Origin: an uncultured Clostridia bacterium
Lineage (GTDB): Bacteria > Bacillota > Clostridia > Peptostreptococcales > Anaerovoracaceae
Assembly: GCA_938049335.1 (NCBI GenBank)
Contig: CALIYX010000024.1
Span: 62,001-126,000, forward strand
Length of the DNA stretch: 64,000 nucleotides
Direction of reading: 5' to 3'
Positions 17,974 to 26,693 of this stretch are shown piece by piece (the stretch's first letter is position 1; each line of letters begins with the position of its first letter). A program made the translations under genes and the position numbers. The notes beneath the pieces were generated by a model. The model was given only the letters and a program-made list of their open reading frames with translations, did not search any database and was not told the DNA's origin.

Positions 17974-19105
17974 CTTCTACGACCTCCGCATCAGCTGAAT
18001 CTTCATAGTTCATATCCTCATCATAAACTCCATCAGCATCTTCATCCTGATAGTACTGGCTATGGCTCTTGATATCTATCTTCCAGCCGCTAACCTTTGC
18101 TGCTAGTCTTACGTTCTGACCTTCCTTACCTATTGCTAGTGAAAGCTGGTAATCAGGTACTACTACAAGTGCAGCCTTTTCTTCATCGTTATCGGAAACG
18201 ATGAAGACATCCTCAACCTTAGCTGGGCTAAGCACGTTAGCGATAAGTTCTTCCGGTTCTTCACTCCATGGAATTACGTCAATCTTCTCTCCATCAAGCT
18301 CATTTACTACAGACTGAACTCTTGCTCCACGGTTACCAACGCATGAACCTACTGGGTCAACGTTCTCAAACTCAGTATAAACTGTCATCTTTGTTCTTGA
18401 ACCAGCTTCTCTTGCGATAGCCTTAATCTCAACCGTTCCATCTGTAAGTTCTGGAACCTCTAGCTCAAATAGCTTCTTTACAAGTCCTGGATGTGATCTT
18501 GAAAGATATATCTGAGGTCCCTTTAGGCTGTGCTTAACATCCATGATATAAGCCTTTAGTCTATCATTTACCTCAAAACGTTCTCCCGGCACCTGCTCCC
18601 TAGGTGGAAGTATTGCCTCTGTATGTCCTAGGTCAACAAAGAGTGTTGCTCCGCTCTTTCTGTGCACAACACCTGTCACAATTTCATATAGGCGATTCTT
18701 GAAATCGTCATATACCTTTGAGCGCTCAGCTTCTCTGATTCTCTGCACTACTACCTGCTTTGCTGTCTGTGCCGCGATTCTGCCAAAGTCCTCTGGTGTA
18801 ACCGCAAACTCTATCGCATCGCCGATTTCGTATCTTGCATCAATCTCACGAGCATCAGCTAGGCTTATCTCACGGTTTTCGTCCATAACTTCTTCGACAA
18901 CCTCAAGCCTTGATAAAACGGAAATATCTCCCGTCTCTGAATCGATGTCAACTCTTACATTATCGACATTGATATTACCTGTGGTGCTATAGTTGCGCCT
19001 ATATGCAGCTAACAATGCTGACTCAATTGCCTCTAGAAGAACTCCTTTTTCTATATGTTTTTCTTCCTCAAGCTGTTCGAGCGCGTCTATAAACTCTCTG
19101 TTCAT
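17966..19105 (-). CDS. nusA: Transcription termination/antitermination protein NusA
   Basis: 379 residues, the typical Gram-positive length without the C-terminal acidic repeats of E. coli. N-terminal RNA polymerase-binding domain (to about 125), S1 domain (about 130-200, VTGVVHRKSGATLFVDLG), and KH1/KH2 with GNRGARVQ and IGKEGQNVRLA. The last 30 residues are very acidic. GGAGGG precedes the start, and ylxR follows with overlap. Confidence 0.96.
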   Translation of the reverse strand: MNREFIDALEQLEEEKHIEKGVLLEAIESALLAAYRRNYSTTGNINVDNVRVDIDSETGDISVLSRLEVVEEVMDENREISLADAREIDARYEIGDAIEFAVTPEDFGRIAAQTAKQVVVQRIREAERSKVYDDFKNRLYEIVTGVVHRKSGATLFVDLGHTEAILPPREQVPGERFEVNDRLKAYIMDVKHSLKGPQIYLSRSHPGLVKKLFELEVPELTDGTVEIKAIAREAGSRTKMTVYTEFENVDPVGSCVGNRGARVQSVVNELDGEKIDVIPWSEEPEELIANVLSPAKVEDVFIVSDNDEEKAALVVVPDYQLSLAIGKEGQNVRLAAKVSGWKIDIKSHSQYYQDEDADGVYDEDMNYEDSADAEVVEVE

Positions 19106-19133
19106 TTCTGACCCTCCTATTTATATTTAGTCC

Positions 19134-19598
19134 CTAGAAGATAACTGCTAGATTAGCCTTAGCAATCTGATCTCTAGGTAGTTCCATATCCTTACCATCT
19201 ACTGTAATCTTTACAATACCATCATTTAGAGAAACCAGCGTTCCAACTATCTGCTTTTTCTTATCAATAGCCTTGTAAAGCTTGATTTCTATTTCACTGC
19301 CGACATATCTGTCAAAATGCTCCTGAGTAATAAGCTCCCTGTCCATTCCTGGTGAGCTAACCTCAAGGTAGTATTCCCTTTCTATCAAATCCTGCTCATC
19401 AAGCTTATCTGAAAGAAATCTGCTGACCTCCTCGCACTCCTGAGTTCCTACATATCCTTCCTCTTTGTCAATGTATACTCTAAGAAAGTAATCAGGTCCT
19501 TCTTTGACGAATTCACATGCCCAGAGGCTAAGCTTCCTCTCATCAAGAAAATCCTTAATTAGCGATTCTGTCACTTCTGTAATCTTTTTCTTTGCCAT
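19134..19598 (-). CDS. rimP: Ribosome maturation factor RimP
   Basis: 154 residues from ATG 19598 with AGGGTG upstream. It has the RimP features: LRVYIDKEEGYVGTQECEEVSRFLSDKLDE, YYLEVSSPGMDR and a C-terminal SH3-like part. It is needed for 30S assembly. First gene of the operon, behind a promoter and a leader hairpin. Confidence 0.94.
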   Translation of the reverse strand: MAKKKITEVTESLIKDFLDERKLSLWACEFVKEGPDYFLRVYIDKEEGYVGTQECEEVSRFLSDKLDEQDLIEREYYLEVSSPGMDRELITQEHFDRYVGSEIEIKLYKAIDKKKQIVGTLVSLNDGIVKITVDGKDMELPRDQIAKANLAVIF

Positions 19599-19620
19599 TT
19601 TCACCCTACACAAAATTTAA

Positions 19621-19641
19621 AGAGTGGGAAGGCCCCACTCT
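19621..19641 (-). promoter_or_regulatory. Leader hairpin upstream of rimP
   Basis: AGAGTGGG (19621-19628) pairs perfectly with CCCACTCT (19634-19641) around a 5-nt loop, followed on the minus strand by TTAAATTTTG. It lies between the promoter and the rimP ribosome site, so it may attenuate the nusA operon; NusA autocontrol would fit but is an inference. Confidence 0.5.
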
Positions 19642-19668
19642 TTAACAAAAGAATTATCGATTACGATT

Positions 19669-19697
19669 ATAGTATCATAAATTTTATACAATGTCAA
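19669..19697 (-). promoter_or_regulatory. Promoter of the rimP-nusA-infB operon
   Basis: Minus strand: -35 TTGACA (19697-19692), 17-bp spacer, -10 TACTAT (19674-19669). Confidence 0.6.
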
Positions 19698-19726
19698 ATA
19701 ATCGACACTTTACTCACATGTCGCTA

Positions 19727-20125
19727 CTACTTATTTAGTGCGTCTCTGATTTCCATAAGAAGCTTAACCTCATCTGATGGCTCAGCTGGTGCAGCTGCAG
19801 CTTCCTCTGCATCATCTGCAGCTTTCTTCTTAGCTGCTAGCTTGTTTAGTCCCTTCATCATTACGAAGATTACAAGTGCAGTTAGTATGAACATAATTAC
19901 AGCCTGGATGAATTTACCAACCATTAGCTGAGCGCTTCCAACTGTTATGGAAATACCTGAGAAGTTGATTCCTCCTAGGATCATTCCGATTAGCGGTGTG
20001 ATGATATCTGCTACAAGCGAGTTAACGATAGCAGTAAATGCACCACCGATGATGATACCAATTGCCATGCTCATAACGTTACCGTTGCTGATAAACTCCT
20101 TAAATTCCTTAATAAAGCTCTTCAT
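19727..20125 (-). CDS. mscL: Large-conductance mechanosensitive channel
   Basis: 132 residues. N-terminal amphipathic helix (MKSFIKEFKEFISNGNV), TM1 (MAIGIIIGGAFTAIVNSLV), the ITPLIG loop, TM2 (KFIQAVIMFILTALVIFVM) and a C-terminal helix. The channel opens under membrane tension and releases solutes on osmotic downshock. The Ala/Glu-rich linker before the last helix (ADDAEEAAAAPAEP) is longer than usual. AAGGAG upstream; it appears monocistronic. Confidence 0.95.
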   Translation of the reverse strand: MKSFIKEFKEFISNGNVMSMAIGIIIGGAFTAIVNSLVADIITPLIGMILGGINFSGISITVGSAQLMVGKFIQAVIMFILTALVIFVMMKGLNKLAAKKKAADDAEEAAAAPAEPSDEVKLLMEIRDALNK

Positions 20126-20247
20126 TAAGTTCTCCTTTCAATTCCCCAAAATACCTTACAAAATCATATTACAAAATTAAATTGTCTATATAAGTATACC
20201 CTGATTGTGTTTATATTAACAAAAATTTTAAAAATGCAATATTATTT

Positions 20248-20586
20248 TTAGGATTGTATACTCCTACGTAGGTAATTGTAGTATTCCCTCTTAGCTCTCA
20301 AAAAACTATCTCTACACAAAACCAGCGCCTTTCCACAGCCGAAGTTAACTATTCCGCCTGACATGAGTCTCACTTTTGATAAGTTGATATAGCAATATGA
20401 CATAGCCCTGCAAAAGCTATCATCAAAGCTAGGTGCAATCGCTGAGATTTTCTCATAATACAATAATGTTCCGCATTCTGTCTCAAGCCTAATCTGCCTT
20501 CCCTCACTCTCTACATAGAGTATCTCATCAAAGCTAACACGCCTTACAACCTTATTCGTCTTGTAAACGATATATCTACCTTCCAT
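20248..20586 (-). CDS. Stand-alone LytTR-domain DNA-binding regulator
   Basis: 112 residues, essentially one LytTR domain: the KTNKVVRRVSFDEILYVESEGRQIRLET beta strands, then the CYINLSKVRLM core and a basic end. There is no receiver domain or membrane part, so the input signal is not visible. Such proteins bind direct repeats near promoters. AGGAGAG upstream. The 240 bp ahead of it hold a palindrome array that may be its own control region. Confidence 0.8.
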   Translation of the reverse strand: MEGRYIVYKTNKVVRRVSFDEILYVESEGRQIRLETECGTLLYYEKISAIAPSFDDSFCRAMSYCYINLSKVRLMSGGIVNFGCGKALVLCRDSFLRAKREYYNYLRRSIQS

Positions 20587-20660
20587 AACGTTCTCTCCTA
20601 ATACATAACATCCTTAAAGAGATTATATATTGATTTTGAGTATAAGATATGTATGTTTTT

Positions 20661-20747
20661 CCATCATTTTGTCTAAAAATCCGTCATTTTGACGTAAATT
20701 TAGACAAAATGTATGAAATCCCGTCATTTTGACAGGATTTCATACAT
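20661..20747. repeat. Tandem nested palindromes upstream of the LytTR gene
   Basis: The core CCRTCATTTTGWC occurs at 20661, 20681 and 20721, and in reverse orientation at about 20699-20711, so copies fall on a 20-bp grid. Two larger inverted repeats enclose the cores: CATTTTGTCTAAA (20665-20677) with its complement (20699-20711), and ATGTATGAAATCC (20709-20721) with its complement (20735-20747). The two loops each contain GTCA-TTT-TGAC. It could be an operator array for the LytTR protein, or the polC 3' terminator (second stem followed by TTTTG on the minus strand), or both. Confidence 0.65.
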
Positions 20748-20830
20748 TTATACATTTTTTTATGTCGTTTATACGTGAAATTTAGAATTTATACAGCAAT
20801 AACTTCCTTTATGCGTATATTTAAACAGTC

Positions 20831-23800
20831 TTAGAAGAAGCTTAGCTGATCTGTCTCTGGAAGTCCATCAAAGATTCCGTATGCTCTAAGTGACTCTAGA
20901 GCCGTACGATTTACCTTTGATCTTATCACAGCATCCTCTACTGTATCAAAAGGCTTCTCCTCATATGCCTCAACAAATGATGTTGCAGCAGAACCTCCCA
21001 TTCCATCTATTACTACAAATGGAAGCAAAACCTCACCATCCTCGACCCAGAACTTAAGGGCCTTAGAGTGTCCGAGTTTAGGCATGCGGAACTTAAATCC
21101 TCTGGCATACATTTCATAGGCAACCTCGTAGACAAGGATTTCTGCCATTTCCTTAGGTGTAGCATTCTTCCCCTTGGTTATGGTTTCCTCTATCTTGTTT
21201 AGGCAGGCTGATGGCCCCTGAAGGATTACTGAGGCATTGAAGTCAGCAGCTACTGAAGTGAAGTGCGTTGCATAAAACTCCTGCGGATAATAAACCTTAT
21301 ACCATGCCATTCTAAATGACATCATTGTATAAGCAACAGCGTGGGCTCTAGGGAACATGTACTGAATTTTGATACATGAATCAATGTACCAATCAGGTAC
21401 TCCATGATCCTTCATGATTCCTAGAAGTTCGTCGCTAAGCGGCTTATTTTTTCGTACCTTCTCCATGATATCAAATGATGTCTTGTTTTCTATACCCTTG
21501 AGAATGAGGTAGTTCATGATGTCGTCTCGAGTAGAGATTACCTCTCTCATAGTTGCTGTTCCATCTTTGATGTAGTCCTGCGCATTGTTTAGCCAAACAT
21601 CTGTACCGTGTGAAAATCCTGATATTCTGACTAAATCAGCGAACTTATCAGGCTTAGTATCATCGAGCATCTGGCGTACAAAGGATGTACCAAACTCAGG
21701 TATCGCATAGCTTCCATGCGTGAACTTATAGTTTTCGTCCTTTATATCGAGTGCTTCTGTGCCGTTGAAAATGCTGAGTACCTTTCTATCTGTCAAGTCT
21801 ATTTGTAGAGGGTCGACTCCCGTCATGTCCTGAAGCTGCCTTATCATCGAAGGTACGTTATGTCCTAAGATATCGAGTTTTAGCAGGTTCTGATCTATCT
21901 TGTGATAATCAAAGTGCGTTGTCACAACATCTGACTTAGCATCATTTGCTGGTCTTTGCACAGGGCAAAACTCATAGATTTCGTGGTCTTCTGGAACTAT
22001 TACAATTCCGCCTGGGTGCTGTCCCGTCGTCTTCTTAACGCCTGTGCATCCCTTCGCAAGCCTTAAAGTATCAAATTTGTTTATCGGAAAGTTCTTTTCC
22101 TCTGCAAACTTGAGTACATATCCATAAGCAGTCTTGTCAGCAACAGTACTTACAGTACCAGCCTTATATACATTTTTCTCACCGAAAATTTCACCGACAT
22201 AGCTGTGTGCCCTCGCCTGGTATTCTCCAGCAAAGTTAAGATCTATATCAGGCTCCTTATCTCCATTAAATCCAAGGAAGGTTGCAAACGGAATAGTAAA
22301 TCCATCCCTCTTCATCTCAGTACCGCACTTTGGGCACGCCTTTACAGGCATATCTATTCCACAGTCGTAGAGATTCATATCTCCCCACTCTAGATGCTTG
22401 CACTTAGGGCAGACATAGTGTGGCTCAAGTGGATTAACCTCTGTGATTCCAGCCATTGTCGCAGCAAGTGAAGACCCTACCGAACCTCGCGATCCTACAA
22501 GGTAACCATCCTCCAGCGACTTGTTAACTAGCATCTGTGCAGATACATACATGACCGCATAGCCATTTCCTATGATGGAGTCAAGCTCCTTATTGAGTCT
22601 TTCTTCTATTTCTGGCGGAATATTCTCTCCATACATCTCATGGACCTTATCCATACATGTCTTACGAAGAGTCTCCTCAGCCCCCTCAATCTTAGGAGGA
22701 TACTTGCCCTTAGGAACTGGCAGAATGTCTGGAGAAATCATGTCAGCAATCTTGTTAGGGTTTTCAACAACTATTTCGTAAGCTGTATCATCACCAAGAT
22801 ATGAAAACTCCTCGAGCATCTCCTCAGTCGTTCTCATATATAGGCCCTGACCATTTTCGGCATCCTTATATCCCATGCCAGCCATGATAATATTTCTAAA
22901 GATAGCTGACTCTGGCTCATCATAGTGCGCATCGGTTGTTGCAACCACCATCTTGCCTAGTCTTCTTCCGCATTCCAAAACTCTTCGGTTAAAGTTTCTA
23001 AGATCTTCTCTTGACTCAACCATACGCTTTTCTATCATGAATTGATTGTTAATCAAAGGTTGAATTTCTAGATAGTCATAGAAGCTTGCGATTTCATCTA
23101 GCTTTGCATCGCTTAAATTATTTGAGACCGCTCTATATACCTCACCAGCCTCGCAGGCTGAGCCAATAATTACACCATCCCTATACTTGCTTATTATAGA
23201 TTTAGGAAGTCTAGGCTTTCTGTAAAAATACTCTATATGAGACATAGAAACCATCTTATAGATATTCTTAAGTCCCTCCTGAGTTGCTGCAAGAAGAATT
23301 ATGTGGTTAGTTCCCTTCTTCTTGTAGTCTATGCTTCCGTCCTCGTTTATGCAGTCGCTATCATCAAAGACATAGCCTTCCATGCCGTAAATGATTTTGA
23401 TATTTATATCGTCCTTAGCTAGCTTAGCCGCAGCACTCGCTGCATCTGGAAAGCTCTGTACTACGCCGTGGTCTGTAATTGCAACAGCTGGATGCCCCCA
23501 CCTTGCTGCAGTCTTAACTATGGTTTCGACATCGTTTAGTCCGTCCATAGCGCTCATCTTTGTGTGACAATGAAGCTCGACTCTCTTTTGGCCGTCGTAG
23601 TTATCCTCACGAAGCTGCATACTGCTCTTCTCTATGCCATCAATTCTCACAGTTATGGCATTTTCATAGGTATCCCATTCAGGTGCACCTATTGCTTTGA
23701 TATATGTTCCTTCTTTTAGGAGGCTATTGATTTCATCCCACTTCTGCTTGCTAACAAAGGTTTTTAAACAGGTGCTAGTTTTTCTGTCAGTAATTGAAAG

Positions 23801-24622
23801 AGACATCAAAACATTCTCGTGTCTTACGGTTCTCGCATCCTTGTCAAAGAGTATTCCTGCAACCGCAACCTGCTTCTGCTCCGGTGAAAGATCTGCCAGC
23901 GGAGTGATTTCAAGCGTTACGGGCTTTTCACCCATTATGATATTCCCCTTTGCTGGAAGATCCTTGGTATTTTTCTTACGTCTAAATCCGCCATTTCCAC
24001 TGCCTTGGAACTTCTGTTCCTCAGCCTTAGGCTTTGATGCTGCTGCCTTTACGGCTTCCTTTGTCCTCTCGTTTAGCTCTTTTATCTCGTCGTCGCTTCT
24101 CTTCTGCAAGGATTCATGAGCCTCTGCGTAAAGCTTGTCGTCGTTTTCGAAGACAATTTCATATTCAAGACCTATTTCATTTTTTATCATCAAAGCGATC
24201 TGGCTTGATGCCTTATCGTTTAGGTTTTTACAAGCCAGCTCACCAACTGTGCTTATCATTGCTCTTTTGTCCTCTATCTTTAGCGAAGAAATGTCTATAC
24301 TTCCCGCAACATAATGGTTCTTCTCGTTAAGCTTTCTCAAAACCTTAGGAAGTATTAGTCTAAGAGCATCATCATCTGAAAGAATTAGATTTGCATATGT
24401 ATATTCAAATTCAACATCCTTAAGGCCACCTACCGAATTAAAGATGATACCTTTTATCTTATCCTCATCTTTTGCTGGAACAACATAGTTTAGCCTTACA
24501 GAGAGCTTTAGTACATTTTTCGCACTCAAAATAACAGCGTCGTCAACCTGTGCAACAGCTCTGTCCCTATATTCTTCGCCAACATTATCCCAATCTATAT
24601 AGTTGTAAAACAACTCCTTCAT
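20831..24622 (-). CDS. polC: DNA polymerase III alpha subunit, PolC type, lacking the exonuclease domain
   Basis: 1263 residues, about 175 shorter than Bacillus PolC. Order: N-terminal domains (1-230), OB fold (about 235-335), PHP domain starting RVELHCHTKMSAMDG at 348, zinc finger with CPKC (738-741) and CPKC (763-766), catalytic PDIDLNF with Asp792 and Asp794, thumb/fingers and a C-terminal duplex-binding part ending LSFF. In family members a DnaQ-like exonuclease is inserted inside PHP; here PHP runs from YGMEGYVFDD (about 412-421) through 20 residues to HIILLAATQEGLKNIY with no FDxETTG or other exonuclease motif. PHP metal ligands look intact. It overlaps ispG by 4 bp. Confidence 0.95.
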   Translation of the reverse strand: MKELFYNYIDWDNVGEEYRDRAVAQVDDAVILSAKNVLKLSVRLNYVVPAKDEDKIKGIIFNSVGGLKDVEFEYTYANLILSDDDALRLILPKVLRKLNEKNHYVAGSIDISSLKIEDKRAMISTVGELACKNLNDKASSQIALMIKNEIGLEYEIVFENDDKLYAEAHESLQKRSDDEIKELNERTKEAVKAAASKPKAEEQKFQGSGNGGFRRKKNTKDLPAKGNIIMGEKPVTLEITPLADLSPEQKQVAVAGILFDKDARTVRHENVLMSLSITDRKTSTCLKTFVSKQKWDEINSLLKEGTYIKAIGAPEWDTYENAITVRIDGIEKSSMQLREDNYDGQKRVELHCHTKMSAMDGLNDVETIVKTAARWGHPAVAITDHGVVQSFPDAASAAAKLAKDDINIKIIYGMEGYVFDDSDCINEDGSIDYKKKGTNHIILLAATQEGLKNIYKMVSMSHIEYFYRKPRLPKSIISKYRDGVIIGSACEAGEVYRAVSNNLSDAKLDEIASFYDYLEIQPLINNQFMIEKRMVESREDLRNFNRRVLECGRRLGKMVVATTDAHYDEPESAIFRNIIMAGMGYKDAENGQGLYMRTTEEMLEEFSYLGDDTAYEIVVENPNKIADMISPDILPVPKGKYPPKIEGAEETLRKTCMDKVHEMYGENIPPEIEERLNKELDSIIGNGYAVMYVSAQMLVNKSLEDGYLVGSRGSVGSSLAATMAGITEVNPLEPHYVCPKCKHLEWGDMNLYDCGIDMPVKACPKCGTEMKRDGFTIPFATFLGFNGDKEPDIDLNFAGEYQARAHSYVGEIFGEKNVYKAGTVSTVADKTAYGYVLKFAEEKNFPINKFDTLRLAKGCTGVKKTTGQHPGGIVIVPEDHEIYEFCPVQRPANDAKSDVVTTHFDYHKIDQNLLKLDILGHNVPSMIRQLQDMTGVDPLQIDLTDRKVLSIFNGTEALDIKDENYKFTHGSYAIPEFGTSFVRQMLDDTKPDKFADLVRISGFSHGTDVWLNNAQDYIKDGTATMREVISTRDDIMNYLILKGIENKTSFDIMEKVRKNKPLSDELLGIMKDHGVPDWYIDSCIKIQYMFPRAHAVAYTMMSFRMAWYKVYYPQEFYATHFTSVAADFNASVILQGPSACLNKIEETITKGKNATPKEMAEILVYEVAYEMYARGFKFRMPKLGHSKALKFWVEDGEVLLPFVVIDGMGGSAATSFVEAYEEKPFDTVEDAVIRSKVNRTALESLRAYGIFDGLPETDQLSFF

Positions 24623-25683
24623 CGAATAGTTTTCCCCTCGCGCTCATAAATTAGATTGAAGAGCTCATCTATGATGTCCTCTTCCTTTACTGTCTTTACG
24701 ACCTCTCCTTTTTCGAAAATAACGCCCTTGTGCATTCCACCAGCAACGCCATAATCAGCACCCTTTGCTTCTCCTGGTCCATTTACAACACAGCCCATGA
24801 CCGCTACCTTTATTCCTTCTCTGATATTCTCATCAGCAAGCCTTCTGTCGATTTTTTCGGCAAGCTCCTCGAGATTAACAGATGTTCTTCCACATGTAGG
24901 GCATGATACTAAATCATAGTTAGCTTCTCTAAGTCCAATGGTCTCTAAAATTCCTCTCGCAAACAAAACCTCTTCTACTGGATTCGCCGTCAAAGATACT
25001 CTCATAGTGTCGCCCACACCGTCAAGAAGCAGGCTTCCAATACCTATTGCAGACTTAAGCTTTCCTCTTTTGACTGTACCAGCCTCAGTAATTCCAATGT
25101 GTATAGGATGATCTGTCTCTTGCGCAATTAGTCTGTGTGCATCATAATTCATCCTCACATCAGATGATTTTAGCGATACTACTATATCATCAAAACCCAT
25201 GTCCTCAATGATAGCAACATTTCTAAGCGCGCTATCGCAAAGTCCTCTTGCTGTGACCTTACCGTATTTCTCAAGGATATCCTTTTCTAGAGATCCTGAG
25301 TTTACACCAACTCTAATAGGTATATGAGCCATCTTTGCCTCGTTAACGACAGCTCTTACCCTCTCTATGCTACCTATATTTCCTGGGTTAATTCTAATCT
25401 TATCTGCCCCAGCATCTATTGCTGCAAGAGCGAGCTTATAATCAAAGTGAATATCTGCAACTATAGGCATATTTGTCTTATTTCTGAGCTTCTTTAGCGT
25501 ACCTGCTGCATCCATATCCGGAATAGCAAGCCTTACAATCTCGCAGCCAGCATTTTCTAGCTCTGAGATTTGACTTAGCAAAAGACTCTCGTCATGTGCA
25601 TCTACATTAGTCATAGACTGAATGCTTACCGGCGCACCGCCTCCTACTTTGATATTTCTTATCATTACTGATTTTAAACTCAT
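24619..25683 (-). CDS. ispG: 4-hydroxy-3-methylbut-2-enyl diphosphate synthase (flavodoxin/ferredoxin)
   Basis: 354 residues, typical of bacterial IspG/GcpE. It has the TIM-barrel part with IRINPGNIG and the C-terminal 4Fe-4S part with SCPTCGRT and MGCVVNGPGE. It acts in the sixth step of the MEP isoprenoid pathway. ATGA overlap with rseP and 4-bp overlap with polC indicate tight coupling. Confidence 0.97.
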   Translation of the reverse strand: MSLKSVMIRNIKVGGGAPVSIQSMTNVDAHDESLLLSQISELENAGCEIVRLAIPDMDAAGTLKKLRNKTNMPIVADIHFDYKLALAAIDAGADKIRINPGNIGSIERVRAVVNEAKMAHIPIRVGVNSGSLEKDILEKYGKVTARGLCDSALRNVAIIEDMGFDDIVVSLKSSDVRMNYDAHRLIAQETDHPIHIGITEAGTVKRGKLKSAIGIGSLLLDGVGDTMRVSLTANPVEEVLFARGILETIGLREANYDLVSCPTCGRTSVNLEELAEKIDRRLADENIREGIKVAVMGCVVNGPGEAKGADYGVAGGMHKGVIFEKGEVVKTVKEEDIIDELFNLIYEREGKTIR

Positions 25684-26693
25684 CGTCTTATCAACCTCAT
25701 AATGTCATTCCAGGTCACAAATACCGTAAGCGTCAGCAAAAGAGCCATGCCTATCATGTGAACTCTTGCTTCTACCTTATCGCTTATCGCCTTACCAGTA
25801 AACATCCTTATTATTACAAAGATTATTCTTCCTCCATCTAGCGCCGGAAGCGGCAAAAGATTGAAAATCGCAAGGTTAAGGCTTATCAGCGCTACAAGAT
25901 ATAAATAGTAGAATATGCCAAGTCCAGCAGCATCGCTAACTATCTTTACCATTCCAACCGGACCGGAAACCTGTTTGATCGCCCCTTTTGATGTAAATAG
26001 CATTTTGAAGGATTCGAATAAAGCTTTAGTCATCTTGACAGTTGATATGCTTCCGTTCTTAATCCCAGTAAATACATTATGGCTTTTCTTTGATACTACG
26101 CCTATTGCATACCTTCCATCCTTTTGCTTTTGCGGACTAAGGTTAAAAGTCTTCTCCTTGCCGTTTCTTTCGATAGTTATGGATATAGGCTTATCAGCTT
26201 TGATTTCTTTCTGCAAACCGCTAGAAAACTCTTCCCAGCTATCTACTCTGCTGTCAGAAACCCTAACAATCTTATCTCCTGCCTGGATGCCAGACAATGA
26301 TGCTGCGCTACCATCTGTGACATTATTTATCGTCGTAGTAGGTGTTCCAGCATAAATCGCTGCGAATATCATCACGAGAAACGCGATTAATATGTTCATA
26401 GCAGCTCCTGCAACTAGAATTATGATTTTCTTCCACCAGCTCTTGTTATTAAAAGCTCTAGGGTTTTCCGTTGCCTCTTCGGTATCTTCCCCTTCCATCG
26501 CACAAAAGCCGCCAACAGGAAATGCTCTTACAGAATACAAGGTCTCCTTGCCCTGCTTCTTTAGGATAACTGGACCCATACCAAAAGCGAACTCATTAAC
26601 CTGTACTCCACATAGTTTTGCTGCGACAAAATGTCCAAGTTCGTGTGGAAAAATAAGTATTACAAAAAGTAGTATTACTAGAAAAATCGTCAT
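25680..26693 (-). CDS. rseP: Site-2 intramembrane metalloprotease RseP/RasP
   Basis: 337 residues. TM1 carries the HELGH zinc motif (PHELGHFVAAK), followed by the GMGP strand, a TM near 95-115, one PDZ domain (about 125-200, GSAASLSGIQAGDKIV) and the C-terminal NLLPLPALDGGR motif with the third zinc ligand. It cleaves membrane-embedded anti-sigma factors and remnant signal peptides. Starts directly after the dxr stop. Confidence 0.95.
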   Translation of the reverse strand: MTIFLVILLFVILIFPHELGHFVAAKLCGVQVNEFAFGMGPVILKKQGKETLYSVRAFPVGGFCAMEGEDTEEATENPRAFNNKSWWKKIIILVAGAAMNILIAFLVMIFAAIYAGTPTTTINNVTDGSAASLSGIQAGDKIVRVSDSRVDSWEEFSSGLQKEIKADKPISITIERNGKEKTFNLSPQKQKDGRYAIGVVSKKSHNVFTGIKNGSISTVKMTKALFESFKMLFTSKGAIKQVSGPVGMVKIVSDAAGLGIFYYLYLVALISLNLAIFNLLPLPALDGGRIIFVIIRMFTGKAISDKVEARVHMIGMALLLTLTVFVTWNDIMRLIRR

